The translations under genes and the position numbers were made by a program. The notes under the pieces are model-generated. The model had not been told where the DNA came from, did no database searches, and saw nothing but the letters and a program-made list of their open reading frames with translations. A DNA stretch of 32,435 bases, from the NCBI RefSeq assembly GCF_004005375.1, contig NZ_RZUF01000033.1:1-32435 (forward strand), written 5' to 3'. Positions 24,857 through 32,435 of this stretch are shown here, in pieces (the first letter of the stretch is position 1; every line of letters begins with the position of its first letter). This DNA is from Rheinheimera sediminis (lineage in GTDB: Bacteria > Pseudomonadota > Gammaproteobacteria > Enterobacterales > Alteromonadaceae).

Positions 24857-26837
24857 AGGGACTCTGCTCTGTAGTGGCCAAGGCCCGGAATTGGCCGTGA
24901 TAATGTTCATCGTCTGTCACCATCATCAGGGCAGAACCCGGAACTAATGGGCTGGGGCTGGCTAAACCTTCGACTTTAAAGCCGTCAATTTGCCATAGCA
25001 CTGGCCGTTCCGCCATTAAGCTAATAGGCTGTTTTGCAGTGGGATTGACTAAGGCTAATGGATAAACAACACTGGCAAAAGGACCGTTGTCTGAGCTGTC
25101 CAACACCGCACTTGCCCAGAGTACATCCGCTTCCAGATGCAAGTCGGAGATCACTCTGTTGTAATGACGATTCTTCAGTTTGGTTGGGCCTGTGACCTGA
25201 ATCTTCTGGCTGTTCCACTGAATATTCGCTGCGGCTAAATCCAGTTCACCCCATTGTAAGAATCCCGCCGCTGTAGCAGTGCCACGTTCACCTACAATCA
25301 CAAGATAACGGTTTACATCTTTTTTGGCGCACGCCAAGCCCTCAAAGTTATCACCATCCTGCTCCGGGCTGTTATCGCGCTCCACCGGCAATTCAAAAGT
25401 GTTCAGTACCACAACGTAGGTAGGGAATACCTTGATATGAAACAGGCGACCAAAAGCACCTTGCCAGGTGCCGCTTTCTGCTATTAAAAATTCACTGGTT
25501 CTGTCGGGCAGGGCACAGACTGCTTCTAGATCATTCGCCGCCTGACCTGCGGGCCAGTTGGTCACAAATAAACTCTGCGCTGTCAATTGTTGATTCGGAT
25601 TCAGCTGAATTAAGCTTAAGCGATCGCCCTGCCGTTGAATTTTTTTATCCTGCACGGCCAGATAACGACTTTGGTCCAGGGCTGCCAGACCACTGAGTGC
25701 AGGTAAAGACGTTTGGCTTTTTGCTCTGAAAGGAGTAAACCAGCGAGGGTCCACCGGCATCTGAAATAACAAAGGCGACATACGTCTGAATTTGTCGGCA
25801 TGAGTACCACACTGAATATTATCTGTGTAATGCTGTTTCCAGGGATCATTGACTAAGTACACTGTCCCATCTTTGACCGTGATACCTTCCAGCGCAGTTT
25901 GCACCAGTTTCTCGTAAGCAGGGCAAAGACCGCTGTCATCTGTGCTGGTGTAAAAACTGAGCTTCTGCACAAAAGGCGGAATACGGTTAGTTAAGTCAAA
26001 TACCCATAATTCGTCGTCATTGCGTGCTACCGCCATTAAGTAGCCGGGGTGTCCTTTGATCGGGCTGGGTAAAAATTCTATACCGTTGATAGGATGATCT
26101 TTGTCATCCAACACAGGCAGTGTCAGGTTTGCATCTATCACTTTAACGAAATTATCGCGCAGCCAAAAATCCTGAGTTAAACGGGTTTTAAACAGTTGAG
26201 GTTTGTTGGCAATGTCTTGTTCCAATGCCATATACAAAGTCTGGTGATCATCAATAGCTAAACCTTCAATACCGTCGTTGGGAAAATTGCCAACTTTGGC
26301 TTCTAATGGGAATTGCACAGGCCGCACTGCCACAATTTCGGCTCGGGTTAGAGTGCTGTCAACCTGAATTTTCACCAACAGGCTGGGATAGCTGGTGGAA
26401 TTGGTCTGGCTGAATTTTTTCTTGCATTCAGCACTCAACTCGTAAGCGGATGCATCCTCCGTTACTGTGATGAGCGTAGTGTCGTCTATGCGATCCCAAG
26501 TAAGAGCTTCAAAGTCTGGTTTGTCACTCAAATAGCCATAAAAGCAGCTGTTTTTCAGGTTATGGGCAACTGTGATTGGAATGGGCTGAGTGATAGAGGT
26601 GCCAGTGGCAGGGTCGACCCTGAATAACTTCATTCGGGTGCTTTCATGGGCACTTTGGTCGCCAATAATGACTAACTCGCCTTTGCGGAACGTGACTCCT
26701 GAAGTTTGTGGGTCCAGTAAGGTTTGGCCTTCTAAGTCGGTTATCCATTGACCTTTCAGTGCTGTCTCTGCATTCAGATCCCCACTTAAGCTGACCATAG
26801 CCAACAATATAAACAAGGATTTGGATAAATTGATCAC
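24825..26837 (-). CDS. Secreted beta-propeller protein, phytase/esterase-like
   Basis: This 670-residue protein has an N-terminal signal peptide (LFILLAMVSLSGDLNA, cleavage near residue 23). The rest appears to be beta-propeller. A motif of the type [E/S]-G-[L/I]-[A/T] followed by a hydrophobic strand and an acidic residue recurs at about 110-128, 191-208, 251-273, 317-330, 382-397, 437-455, 499-518 and 623-643. Examples are EGLAIDDHQTLYMALEQD and EGLACAKKDVNRYLVIVGE. This resembles the 'esterase-like activity of phytase' and SdiA-regulated families, whose activities are weakly defined. I therefore claim only a secreted propeller. The start is GTG at 26835-26837; the next in-frame Met would lose the signal peptide. 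It is followed by VF530 with a 32-base overlap. Confidence 0.7.
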   Translation of the reverse strand: MINLSKSLFILLAMVSLSGDLNAETALKGQWITDLEGQTLLDPQTSGVTFRKGELVIIGDQSAHESTRMKLFRVDPATGTSITQPIPITVAHNLKNSCFYGYLSDKPDFEALTWDRIDDTTLITVTEDASAYELSAECKKKFSQTNSTSYPSLLVKIQVDSTLTRAEIVAVRPVQFPLEAKVGNFPNDGIEGLAIDDHQTLYMALEQDIANKPQLFKTRLTQDFWLRDNFVKVIDANLTLPVLDDKDHPINGIEFLPSPIKGHPGYLMAVARNDDELWVFDLTNRIPPFVQKLSFYTSTDDSGLCPAYEKLVQTALEGITVKDGTVYLVNDPWKQHYTDNIQCGTHADKFRRMSPLLFQMPVDPRWFTPFRAKSQTSLPALSGLAALDQSRYLAVQDKKIQRQGDRLSLIQLNPNQQLTAQSLFVTNWPAGQAANDLEAVCALPDRTSEFLIAESGTWQGAFGRLFHIKVFPTYVVVLNTFELPVERDNSPEQDGDNFEGLACAKKDVNRYLVIVGERGTATAAGFLQWGELDLAAANIQWNSQKIQVTGPTKLKNRHYNRVISDLHLEADVLWASAVLDSSDNGPFASVVYPLALVNPTAKQPISLMAERPVLWQIDGFKVEGLASPSPLVPGSALMMVTDDEHYHGQFRALATTEQSPYGNPKPNSTK

Positions 26838-27077
26838 TGCGTTCGATCCATAATTCAGGGCATATTCAGATGGCGCTTAACATACGACTTACCGGACTAT
26901 TTCGCCAGCAAAACCGGATAAAAAGCTATTATTCGACGAAAAAAAACACAATCAATTGAGGAATAGCAGAGGATGAAAAGAAAAGCCACAGAATAGCGGT
27001 ACTTCAATCTAATAAGTGAGCCTATGCAGCAGAGGTTTGATGTTGCTGTTCCATCAATGCTATGGAATTTTTGCACT
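26838..27077. other. Intergenic region with no recognised gene
   Basis: AT-rich stretch upstream of the beta-propeller gene. It should hold that gene's promoter, but I see no convincing -35/-10 pair. Together with the repeats that follow it makes a 426-base gap between the beta-propeller gene and asnB. Confidence 0.4.
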
Positions 27078-27122
27078 GTTCCGCTGCGGCATCAAGCGGG
27101 CAGGTACAAGACCCTCCTCTAC
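27078..27122. repeat. Dispersed repeat family 1, divergent copy D
   Basis: The stretch GCGGGCAGGTACAAGACC and the following CTCCTCTAC align with the plus-strand copy at 32136-32163 (CGGGCAGGGGCAAGCCC, then CCCTAC). Its complement aligns with copy A, including GATGCC and the adjacent GCGG. Similarity is clearly lower than between copies A and C. It lies downstream of asnB and has the same orientation as the 32.1-kb copy. Confidence 0.5.
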
Positions 27123-27198
27123 AATACAGAACGAAGCACCCTATAGTTTTAAGTGTTGGGCCATACCCAAAGTGATTGAGGTTGCAACTAAACGACGT

Positions 27199-27228
27199 GT
27201 AGGGGCGTGGTTTATCCACGCCCGTCTT
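27199..27228. repeat. Dispersed repeat family 2, copy 1 (perfect hairpin)
   Basis: Arms GGGCGTGG (27203-27210) and CCACGCCC (27216-27223) form a perfect 8-bp stem around TTTAT, flanked by GTAG and GTCTT. A second 30-base copy at 32181-32210 differs at three positions, all of which keep pairing. It lies 35 bases past the asnB stop codon and may protect the asnB mRNA end. Confidence 0.85.
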
Positions 27229-27263
27229 GAAGTAACACATACAGAGGGAACGCAGGGTAGTGT

Positions 27264-28928
27264 TTAGTACGCTTGTTCGTGAACGTCGCGCACTGCACGC
27301 CCTGATGGGTCTGTCATTTGTGCCATTTTTGCATCCCATGCCAAAGCTTCAGGGGTAGAGCAAGCTACCGACTTACCGCCTGGCACACAGGAAATAGCGC
27401 CTGTGTGTGGGAAATGTTCTTCAAAAATTACACGGTAGAAATAAGCTTCTTTGCTGTCCGGCGTATTAACCGGGAAGCGGAAAGCAGCTGTAGCCATTTG
27501 CTGATCAGACACTTCTTTTTCCGCATGAGCTTTTAAGCTATCAATCCAGCTGTAGCCTACGCCGTCAGAGAACTGCTCTTTCTGGCGCCACAAAATTTCG
27601 TGTGGTAACAAGCCATTAAAGGCCTGACGTAAAATGTGTTTTTCCATTTTGCCATTGCCACACATTTTAGCTTCTGGATTTAATCGCATGGCCACGTCCA
27701 TAAAGTGTTTGTCGAGGAAAGGCACACGGGCTTCAATGCCCCAGGCCGACATGGCTTTATTGGCGCGGTTACAGTCGAACATATGCAAACGGTCCAGCTT
27801 ACGTAAGGTTTCCTCGTGGAATTCTTTGGCGTTTGGCGCTTTGTGGAAGTACAAATAGCCACCAAAAATTTCATCAGAACCTTCGCCCGACAACACCATT
27901 TTAATACCCATGGCTTTAATTTTACGGGCCATTAAGTACATTGGCGTAGACGCACGAATGGTGGTGACGTCATAGGTTTCAAGGAAATAAATCACGTCAC
28001 GCAGTGAATCCAAACCTTCCTGCACAGTAAAGAGCACTTCGTGATGCACTGTGCCTATAGAGTCTGCTACTTTGCGGGCTGCGGCCAAGTCAGGTGAACC
28101 TTGTAAACCCACAGCAAAAGAGTGCAGGCGAGGCCACCAGGCTTCTGATTGACCATCATCTTCCACGCGATTACGCGCAAATTGCTGGGTAATAGCCGAA
28201 ATCAGTGACGAGTCCAGACCACCGGAGAGCAACACACCATAAGGCACGTCAGACATTAAATGGCTTTTTACACTGTGCTCAAGCGCAGCGCGCAGTTCAC
28301 CTAAGTCCGCCGGATTGTCTTTGACTGCATCAAAACTTTGCCAGTCGCGCTGGTAGTACTGCACCAGTTTGCCTACTTTGCTGTCAAAGTAATGGCCCGG
28401 TGGGAATTCCTGCATTTGTTTACACACAGGCACCAGAGCTTTTAACTCAGAGGCCACATACAGCTGACCATGCTCGTCATAGCCGTAATACAGTGGGATA
28501 ATGCCGATATGGTCACGGGCAATCAGGTAACGGTTTTGTTCTGCGTCATACAGAATAAAAGCAAACATCCCCTGCAGCTGATCAATAAAGTCAGCACCGT
28601 GCTCCAGATACAAAGGCAATATCACCTCACAGTCTGACTTGGTTTGGAACTGATAGTCGACCGTTAAATTCTTTTCTAAATTCTTGTGATTATAAATCTC
28701 ACCATTCACTGCCAGAATGTGATTTCGATTTGGATTAATCAGGGGCTGAGCGCCATTTTCAGTATCTACAATCGCCAGACGCTCATGCACTAAAATTGCA
28801 TTGTCGTTGTTCCATACACCCGACCAGTCTGGTCCACGGTGGCGTAATAACTTAGATAACTGTAGCGCCTGCTGGCGCAAGGCTTTAACATCAGTCTTGA
28901 TGTCAAGCACCCCGAATATCGAACACAT
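27264..28928 (-). CDS. asnB: Asparagine synthase B (glutamine-hydrolysing)
   Basis: This 554-residue enzyme makes asparagine from aspartate, glutamine and ATP; the length equals that of E. coli AsnB as I recall it. The N-terminal class II glutaminase begins MCSIFG, where C2 is the catalytic nucleophile after Met removal, with RHRGPDWSG (29-37) and AVNGEIYNH (73-81). The synthetase domain has the PP-loop VLLSGGLDSS (232-241) and LSGEGSDEIFGGYLYFHKAP, with the C-terminal ARVPFLDK. ATG at 28926-28928 has AGAGG about 9 bases upstream. It stands alone on the minus strand. Palindromic repeats lie on both sides of the gene. Confidence 0.97.
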   Translation of the reverse strand: MCSIFGVLDIKTDVKALRQQALQLSKLLRHRGPDWSGVWNNDNAILVHERLAIVDTENGAQPLINPNRNHILAVNGEIYNHKNLEKNLTVDYQFQTKSDCEVILPLYLEHGADFIDQLQGMFAFILYDAEQNRYLIARDHIGIIPLYYGYDEHGQLYVASELKALVPVCKQMQEFPPGHYFDSKVGKLVQYYQRDWQSFDAVKDNPADLGELRAALEHSVKSHLMSDVPYGVLLSGGLDSSLISAITQQFARNRVEDDGQSEAWWPRLHSFAVGLQGSPDLAAARKVADSIGTVHHEVLFTVQEGLDSLRDVIYFLETYDVTTIRASTPMYLMARKIKAMGIKMVLSGEGSDEIFGGYLYFHKAPNAKEFHEETLRKLDRLHMFDCNRANKAMSAWGIEARVPFLDKHFMDVAMRLNPEAKMCGNGKMEKHILRQAFNGLLPHEILWRQKEQFSDGVGYSWIDSLKAHAEKEVSDQQMATAAFRFPVNTPDSKEAYFYRVIFEEHFPHTGAISCVPGGKSVACSTPEALAWDAKMAQMTDPSGRAVRDVHEQAY

Positions 28929-28990
28929 GATAGGTAACCTCTAAAATTAATGAATCCAGATCATTGCCCCTGGTAGTTAGCATTGCAGAG

Positions 28991-29083
28991 CGGTGACCTG
29001 TGAGCACCCTGTGACCATAGTTGTGCTATATGACCAGGGCGAGCGAACTAAGGCAACAAAACTGCAGCGTCAACTACGACGGG
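28991..29083. repeat. Dispersed repeat family 3, copy upstream of asnB
   Basis: CATAG (29016-29020) and CTAT-A-TG (29026-29032) form a small hairpin. GACCAGGGCGA (29032-29042) follows, and ACGACGGG ends at 29083, repeating the order seen at 9143-9193 before fumarase. It lies in the divergent gap between asnB and the DUF3025 gene. The rest of this gap (29084-29225) shows nothing I recognise. Confidence 0.6.
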
Positions 29084-29225
29084 CAAAAACATTTTGGCAG
29101 TATGTACGTCTAAACGTACTCCTTGAATTTGCCAGCTTACGGAAAAATTGCAAGAGGTTTTTTGCGCTTTTCACAGGTAATGCAGGTCGTAAGTTTTCAC
29201 AGCAACAACGAGCTTTTTCTTATTC

Positions 29226-30056
29226 ATGCAAAAAAACAGCGTAAATCCCCGATTTGTAGCGCCAACAGAATGGCAACCAGAGCTGTTTTTGCAGCCTGGG
29301 CTTTTCAGCGCTTTGGCTGCCACTTTTCCTTTAGCAGAGCAAAAGCATTTTCCATCGCCAGAGCTACTGACCCAATGGTTGCATCAGCAGACAAAATTAC
29401 AGGACTGGTGTTTTGTCGACAGTGCTGTATTAGATGCCGATGGCCGATATTACGAAGACTTTATTTACCAAACCCGACAAATTCCTATGCGGCTGAACAA
29501 TTGGCATGACTTATTTGGTGCTTTGATCTGGTGTTTGTTTCCTAAAAGCAAGCAGTTGATGAATCAATTGCATATGGAACAAATTCAGCAGTTTGGCAGC
29601 AAAGAACGCAGCAAGGTGCGGCATAAACTTACCTTACTGGATGAATGTGGAGTGATTATTTGCTTCAAAGCTTCGCAGCGGTTTTTGTTGGATTTATTAC
29701 GTAATCATCAATGGACTGAAGCTTTTTATCAGCATAAAAACCTATGGGCAGAGCTGAACCCTATCATTTTTGGTCATGCCAACTATGAAATGGCGACTAA
29801 GCCTTTTATTGGTTTAACAGCTAAATTATGGTGTATCGAGTGGCCTGAACAGGGCTTGACCGAAACAGACACAGAAGGTTACGATTTTGTTGATAACTTA
29901 TTAGCAGCTCAGCTTGTGAATGCCGAGTTGCTGTTTGATAATCAGCAACTTAGTCCACTGCCATTATTGGGAGTGCCGGGCTGGCATCAACAGGTTCAGG
30001 ATCTGGCTTTTTATGCAGATACCAGTTATTTCAGACCGAAACGGCACACCACTTAA
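29226..30056 (+). CDS. DUF3025 domain-containing protein
   Basis: This 276-residue protein matches the DUF3025 family as I remember it: an N-terminal PTEWQPELFL region, then YYEDFIYQTRQIPMRLNNWHDLFGALIWCLFPKSK and NQLHMEQI, followed by LDECGVIIC. There is no signal peptide or membrane helix, so it is probably cytoplasmic. Function is unknown. ATG 29226 has no strong Shine-Dalgarno site. It ends 26 bases before the natA-like gene on the same strand and probably shares its transcript. Confidence 0.82.
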   Translation: MQKNSVNPRFVAPTEWQPELFLQPGLFSALAATFPLAEQKHFPSPELLTQWLHQQTKLQDWCFVDSAVLDADGRYYEDFIYQTRQIPMRLNNWHDLFGALIWCLFPKSKQLMNQLHMEQIQQFGSKERSKVRHKLTLLDECGVIICFKASQRFLLDLLRNHQWTEAFYQHKNLWAELNPIIFGHANYEMATKPFIGLTAKLWCIEWPEQGLTETDTEGYDFVDNLLAAQLVNAELLFDNQQLSPLPLLGVPGWHQQVQDLAFYADTSYFRPKRHTT

Positions 30057-30082
30057 CACAAGACCAACAAAGGGAACTCTCG

Positions 30083-30883
30083 ATGATTAAAATCGACGCG
30101 CTGGCTAAATCTTTTGCCATCAGTCGCGGCCAGAAACTGTCAGACAGTGAAAAACAGGATGTGCGTTACAGTAAAGAGGCTTTTCATTCTGTACGCAACG
30201 TCAGCTTTGATTGTGGCTCCGGCGAAGTCTTAGGTTTATTAGGCCCCAATGGTGCTGGCAAAACCACCACTTTACGTATCCTCTCTACGGCGTTACAGCC
30301 AGATTCAGGCTCTGTGCTGATTGAAGGTGTGGATGTGTTAAAACATCCTGTGCAGGCGCGGAAAAAAATTGGCTTTTTATCCAGCAGCACAGGGTTGTAT
30401 GGCCGCTTAACTGCTTATGAAAACATTGCCTATTTTGCCCGTTTGCATGGCATGAGCGAAGCTGTATTAAAGCAGCGCATAGACGAGCTGTTTACCTTGC
30501 TGAATATGCACGACTTTGCCAATCGTAAAGCCGATGCCATGTCGACCGGTATGAAGCAAAAAACCGCTATAGCCCGCGCTGTGGTGCACTCGCCCAAGGT
30601 GGTGATTCTGGATGAACCTACTACCGGTCTGGATATTATGACGACTCAGACTGTGCTGGATTTTATCCGCTCGTTAAAACAGCAGGGCACTCCGGTGATT
30701 TTCTCGACCCACCATTTGGACGAAGTCGCCTCTTTGTGTGATCGGGTGGTGGTGATCGACAAAGGCATCAGCGCTTTTTCCGACAGCTTTGACGCCTTTA
30801 AGGCATTAAGCGCGGATGGGGATTTACGTCAGTCTTTTATGACGGTGATTAATGCGACAGCAAGTAACAGGGAGCAAAACTAA
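30083..30883 (+). CDS. natA: ABC transporter ATP-binding protein, NatA-like
   Basis: This 266-residue ATPase has Walker [10 protein letters not shown], the variant signature [13 protein letters not shown], Walker [13 protein letters not shown] and the switch histidine FSTHHLDE. The motif set and the partner gene fit the NatA/CcmA-like group, in Bacillus a sodium-exporting system. The name is by similarity, and sodium transport is not shown. AAAGGGA lies about 7 bases before the ATG. Its TAA abuts the ATG of the permease gene, so the two are coupled. Confidence 0.9.
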   Translation: MIKIDALAKSFAISRGQKLSDSEKQDVRYSKEAFHSVRNVSFDCGSGEVLGLLGPNGAGKTTTLRILSTALQPDSGSVLIEGVDVLKHPVQARKKIGFLSSSTGLYGRLTAYENIAYFARLHGMSEAVLKQRIDELFTLLNMHDFANRKADAMSTGMKQKTAIARAVVHSPKVVILDEPTTGLDIMTTQTVLDFIRSLKQQGTPVIFSTHHLDEVASLCDRVVVIDKGISAFSDSFDAFKALSADGDLRQSFMTVINATASNREQN

Positions 30884-32086
30884 ATGTGGCAAGTGTATTT
30901 TAAAGAACTGACTGAGTTGGTTCGTGATAAAAAAACCATGTTTTTTGTCATTCTGCTGCCGATCCTCGTCTTCCCTGTGCTGTTTGGCATTATGGGTTTA
31001 GTGGTCGCGAACGTAGCTAAACAAGCCGAAGCCGAAGAGCACAGGTATGTGATTATCAATGCCGATAAAGCGCCTGAACTGACAGAAGCTTTGTTTTATC
31101 ACAAGAATTTTAAAAAGGTGGAGTCTGATCTGACCGATGCCGAGGCCCTGAAGCAGGCGATTCGGGATGACAAGTTTGACTTGGCCATTATCATCGCTGA
31201 CGACTTTAGTGCAGATGCAACGCACCTGACGCAAAGCAAATGGACTGTGATATACAACATGTCATCTCAGCTTGATATGATTGATAAATATTTCAATGAG
31301 TTACTTCGTGATTACAGCAAGAAACTGCAATTAGCCAAACTGGATTCTTTAGGCGTAACAGCGGAAAAAGTAGATGCTTTATTACAGCCGGTGAAGCTGG
31401 AAAAAGTAAATACTGCCGAAAGCCGTGAAGATTTGGGTGAAAAAATCGGTGGCTTAATTGCCTACATCCTGATCCCTTTGTGTTTAGCGGGTTGTTCCTA
31501 CCCTGCAATTGATATTGGTGCGGGTGAAAAAGAGCGTGGCACTTTAGAAACCTTATTGATATGCCCGATCAGCAGAACCTCTATTGTGTTAGGTAAGTTT
31601 TTGACTGTACTGACCACGGGCCTTGCTACAGCGCTCATTACAGTGACCAGCTTTGGTGGCTGGGGTTATGTCATTGGCTCTTTAATGGGCGTGGATATAG
31701 TGGCTAAAACTATGTCGACTTTAGGTGTGGCTGATTTGCTGCTGATCCTGATGATGCTGATCCCCTTGTCGGCTATTTTTGCCTCCTTGCTGCTGTCGTT
31801 ATCTATTTATGCCCGCAGCTTTAAAGAAGCACAAAACTACATTGGCCCTTTAAGCATGATTGTATTTATGCCGTTGATTGTGGCGTTAATGCCAGGTGTT
31901 GAACTGACCTGGAGCATGGCGATGTTGCCAGTAGCCAACGTAGCGCTGGCGATTAAAGAACTGATCAAAGGCACTATAGATGTGGGTATGCTGCTGGCCA
32001 TTTTTGGCTCTACAGTGGTGATAGCTGCAGCGCTGCTGGCTTTTTGTGTCAGTTGGTTCCAGAAAGAAAAAGTATTGTTCAGATAA
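30884..32086 (+). CDS. natB: ABC-2 type permease, NatB-like
   Basis: This 400-residue membrane subunit begins with WQVYFKELTELVRDKKTMF, a typical ABC-2 entry, and a first helix (about 19-42). An extracytoplasmic domain of about 140 residues follows, then a bundle of roughly five helices from about residue 190 to the end. The segment IDIGAGEKERGTLETLLICP is the conserved coupling loop of NatB/YhaP-type permeases. It directly follows natA with no intergenic base and has GGGAGC as a Shine-Dalgarno site. It probably forms a two-subunit exporter with NatA; the substrate cannot be told from sequence. Palindromic repeats lie just downstream. Confidence 0.9.
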   Translation: MWQVYFKELTELVRDKKTMFFVILLPILVFPVLFGIMGLVVANVAKQAEAEEHRYVIINADKAPELTEALFYHKNFKKVESDLTDAEALKQAIRDDKFDLAIIIADDFSADATHLTQSKWTVIYNMSSQLDMIDKYFNELLRDYSKKLQLAKLDSLGVTAEKVDALLQPVKLEKVNTAESREDLGEKIGGLIAYILIPLCLAGCSYPAIDIGAGEKERGTLETLLICPISRTSIVLGKFLTVLTTGLATALITVTSFGGWGYVIGSLMGVDIVAKTMSTLGVADLLLILMMLIPLSAIFASLLLSLSIYARSFKEAQNYIGPLSMIVFMPLIVALMPGVELTWSMAMLPVANVALAIKELIKGTIDVGMLLAIFGSTVVIAAALLAFCVSWFQKEKVLFR

Positions 32087-32110
32087 AATGTTCGGGCATG
32101 TTCGCTGCCT

Positions 32111-32164
32111 GATCAATGAAACTGCGGTACAGATGGACGGGCAGGGGCAAGCCCAGCCCCTACA
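32111..32164. repeat. Dispersed repeat family 1, copy C
   Basis: 32136-32163 matches the reverse complement of copy A (6867-6894) at 25 of 28 positions. The preceding AATGAAACTGCGGT (32115-32128) matches AATGAAACCGCGGT of copy B. GGGGC/GCCCC within it form a 5-bp stem. It begins about 25 bases after the natB stop. Confidence 0.75.
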
Positions 32165-32180
32165 GACCCGCTTATTTAAT

Positions 32181-32210
32181 GTAGGGGCGTCGTTTATCGG
32201 CGCCCGTCTT
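32181..32210. repeat. Dispersed repeat family 2, copy 2 (covarying hairpin)
   Basis: Arms GGGCGTCG (32185-32192) and CGGCGCCC (32198-32205) pair around TTTAT, with one T-G wobble. Against the copy at 27199-27228 only three of 30 bases differ. It follows copy C of family 1 by 17 bases, the same order as at 27.1-27.2 kb. Confidence 0.85.
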
Positions 32211-32241
32211 GTTTCTAATACTGTTTAGTGTGTATTTCCAA

Positions 32242-32435
32242 ATGAAATTATTTGATGCGGTGATTAATCCCTATAGCGGCTGCTACATAGGGCCGGAGCA
32301 ACTGCCAGATACTGTGGCCGAATTTGCCGGACGTTTAGCCGCATCGGTCGATGCCTGGCATAACCACTATGCGCTGATCTGGCTGGAGATACCGGCCTCC
32401 CGTGCTGAATTGATTTCTGTAGCACTGGAGCTGGG
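32242..32435 (+). CDS. Nudix hydrolase with NUDT6-like N-terminal domain (partial)
   Basis: The first 64 codons are present and the gene runs off the window end. The sequence FDAVINPYSGCYIGP, later ALIWLEIPASRAELISVALELG, resembles the pre-Nudix domain of the NUDT6 family, where a short domain of this kind precedes the catalytic Nudix box. The Nudix box itself lies outside the window, so the call rests on this domain only. ATG 32242 is the likeliest start, but no clear Shine-Dalgarno site precedes it; an in-frame GTG at 32230 is possible. Confidence 0.7.
   Translation, partial: MKLFDAVINPYSGCYIGPEQLPDTVAEFAGRLAASVDAWHNHYALIWLEIPASRAELISVALEL

Noticed and set aside
26820-26852. Five-codon upstream reading frame overlapping the GTG start of the beta-propeller gene
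   Set aside because: It is short enough to arise by chance and has no ribosome site.
27022-27339. Minus-strand open frame across the asnB 3' end
   Set aside because: It is mostly translated intergenic repeat sequence plus an out-of-frame part of asnB.
1-32435. CRISPR array, tRNA, rRNA, prophage or complete insertion sequence
   Set aside because: I saw no regularly spaced repeats, cloverleaf sequences, transposase or phage genes. The pRiA4b/IS1096-named protein is not evidence of a mobile element.

Overview
The window reads as chromosomal DNA of a gammaproteobacterium close to Rheinheimera or its Alteromonadales/Chromatiaceae relatives. That placement is an inference from three things: protein style, the E. 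coli-like gene order pabB-nudL-sdaA, and many short palindromic intergenic repeats. I see no rRNA, tRNA, CRISPR array, phage or complete insertion sequence. Most of the window is ordinary core and metabolic chromosome.

Layout, left to right. A palindromic repeat (1-100) precedes a small orphan CBM48/isoamylase-N domain protein on the minus strand. Divergent from it is a two-gene RND efflux operon, an HlyD-type adaptor overlapping a 1062-residue permease, closed by a bidirectional terminator. A minus-strand cluster pabB-nudL-sdaA follows: aminodeoxychorismate synthase I, CoA pyrophosphatase and L-serine dehydratase. A class I fumarase and a secreted S9 peptidase lie on the plus strand. Next come an MmcQ/YjbR protein and a 1526-residue membrane sensor with four PAS-like domains, a GAF-like domain, GGDEF and EAL. 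It converges on a minus-strand lemA-M48 protease operon with a recognisable promoter.

The centre right holds an outer-membrane-type lipoprotein that joins a discoidin domain to a di-haem oxidoreductase. Then come a pRiA4b ORF-3-like protein, a probable pseudogene split by an amber codon, a VF530 protein overlapping a secreted beta-propeller (phytase/esterase-like) protein, and asnB. The right end is a DUF3025-natA-natB operon and the start of a NUDT6-like Nudix protein cut by the window edge.

The most interesting structure is between the genes. At least three families of dispersed palindromic repeats recur in this one window. One family has two 30-bp copies whose three differences all preserve base pairing, including one compensatory pair. 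The same two families occur in the same order and orientation at 27.1-27.2 kb and 32.1-32.2 kb, a BIME-like composite. A different family, about 50 to 100 bp long, sits in two divergent intergenic regions, upstream of fumarase and between asnB and the DUF3025 gene. I did not find a clear new defence or mobile system. The best leads are these repeats, the discoidin/di-haem fusion and the broken gene at 24.2-24.6 kb.
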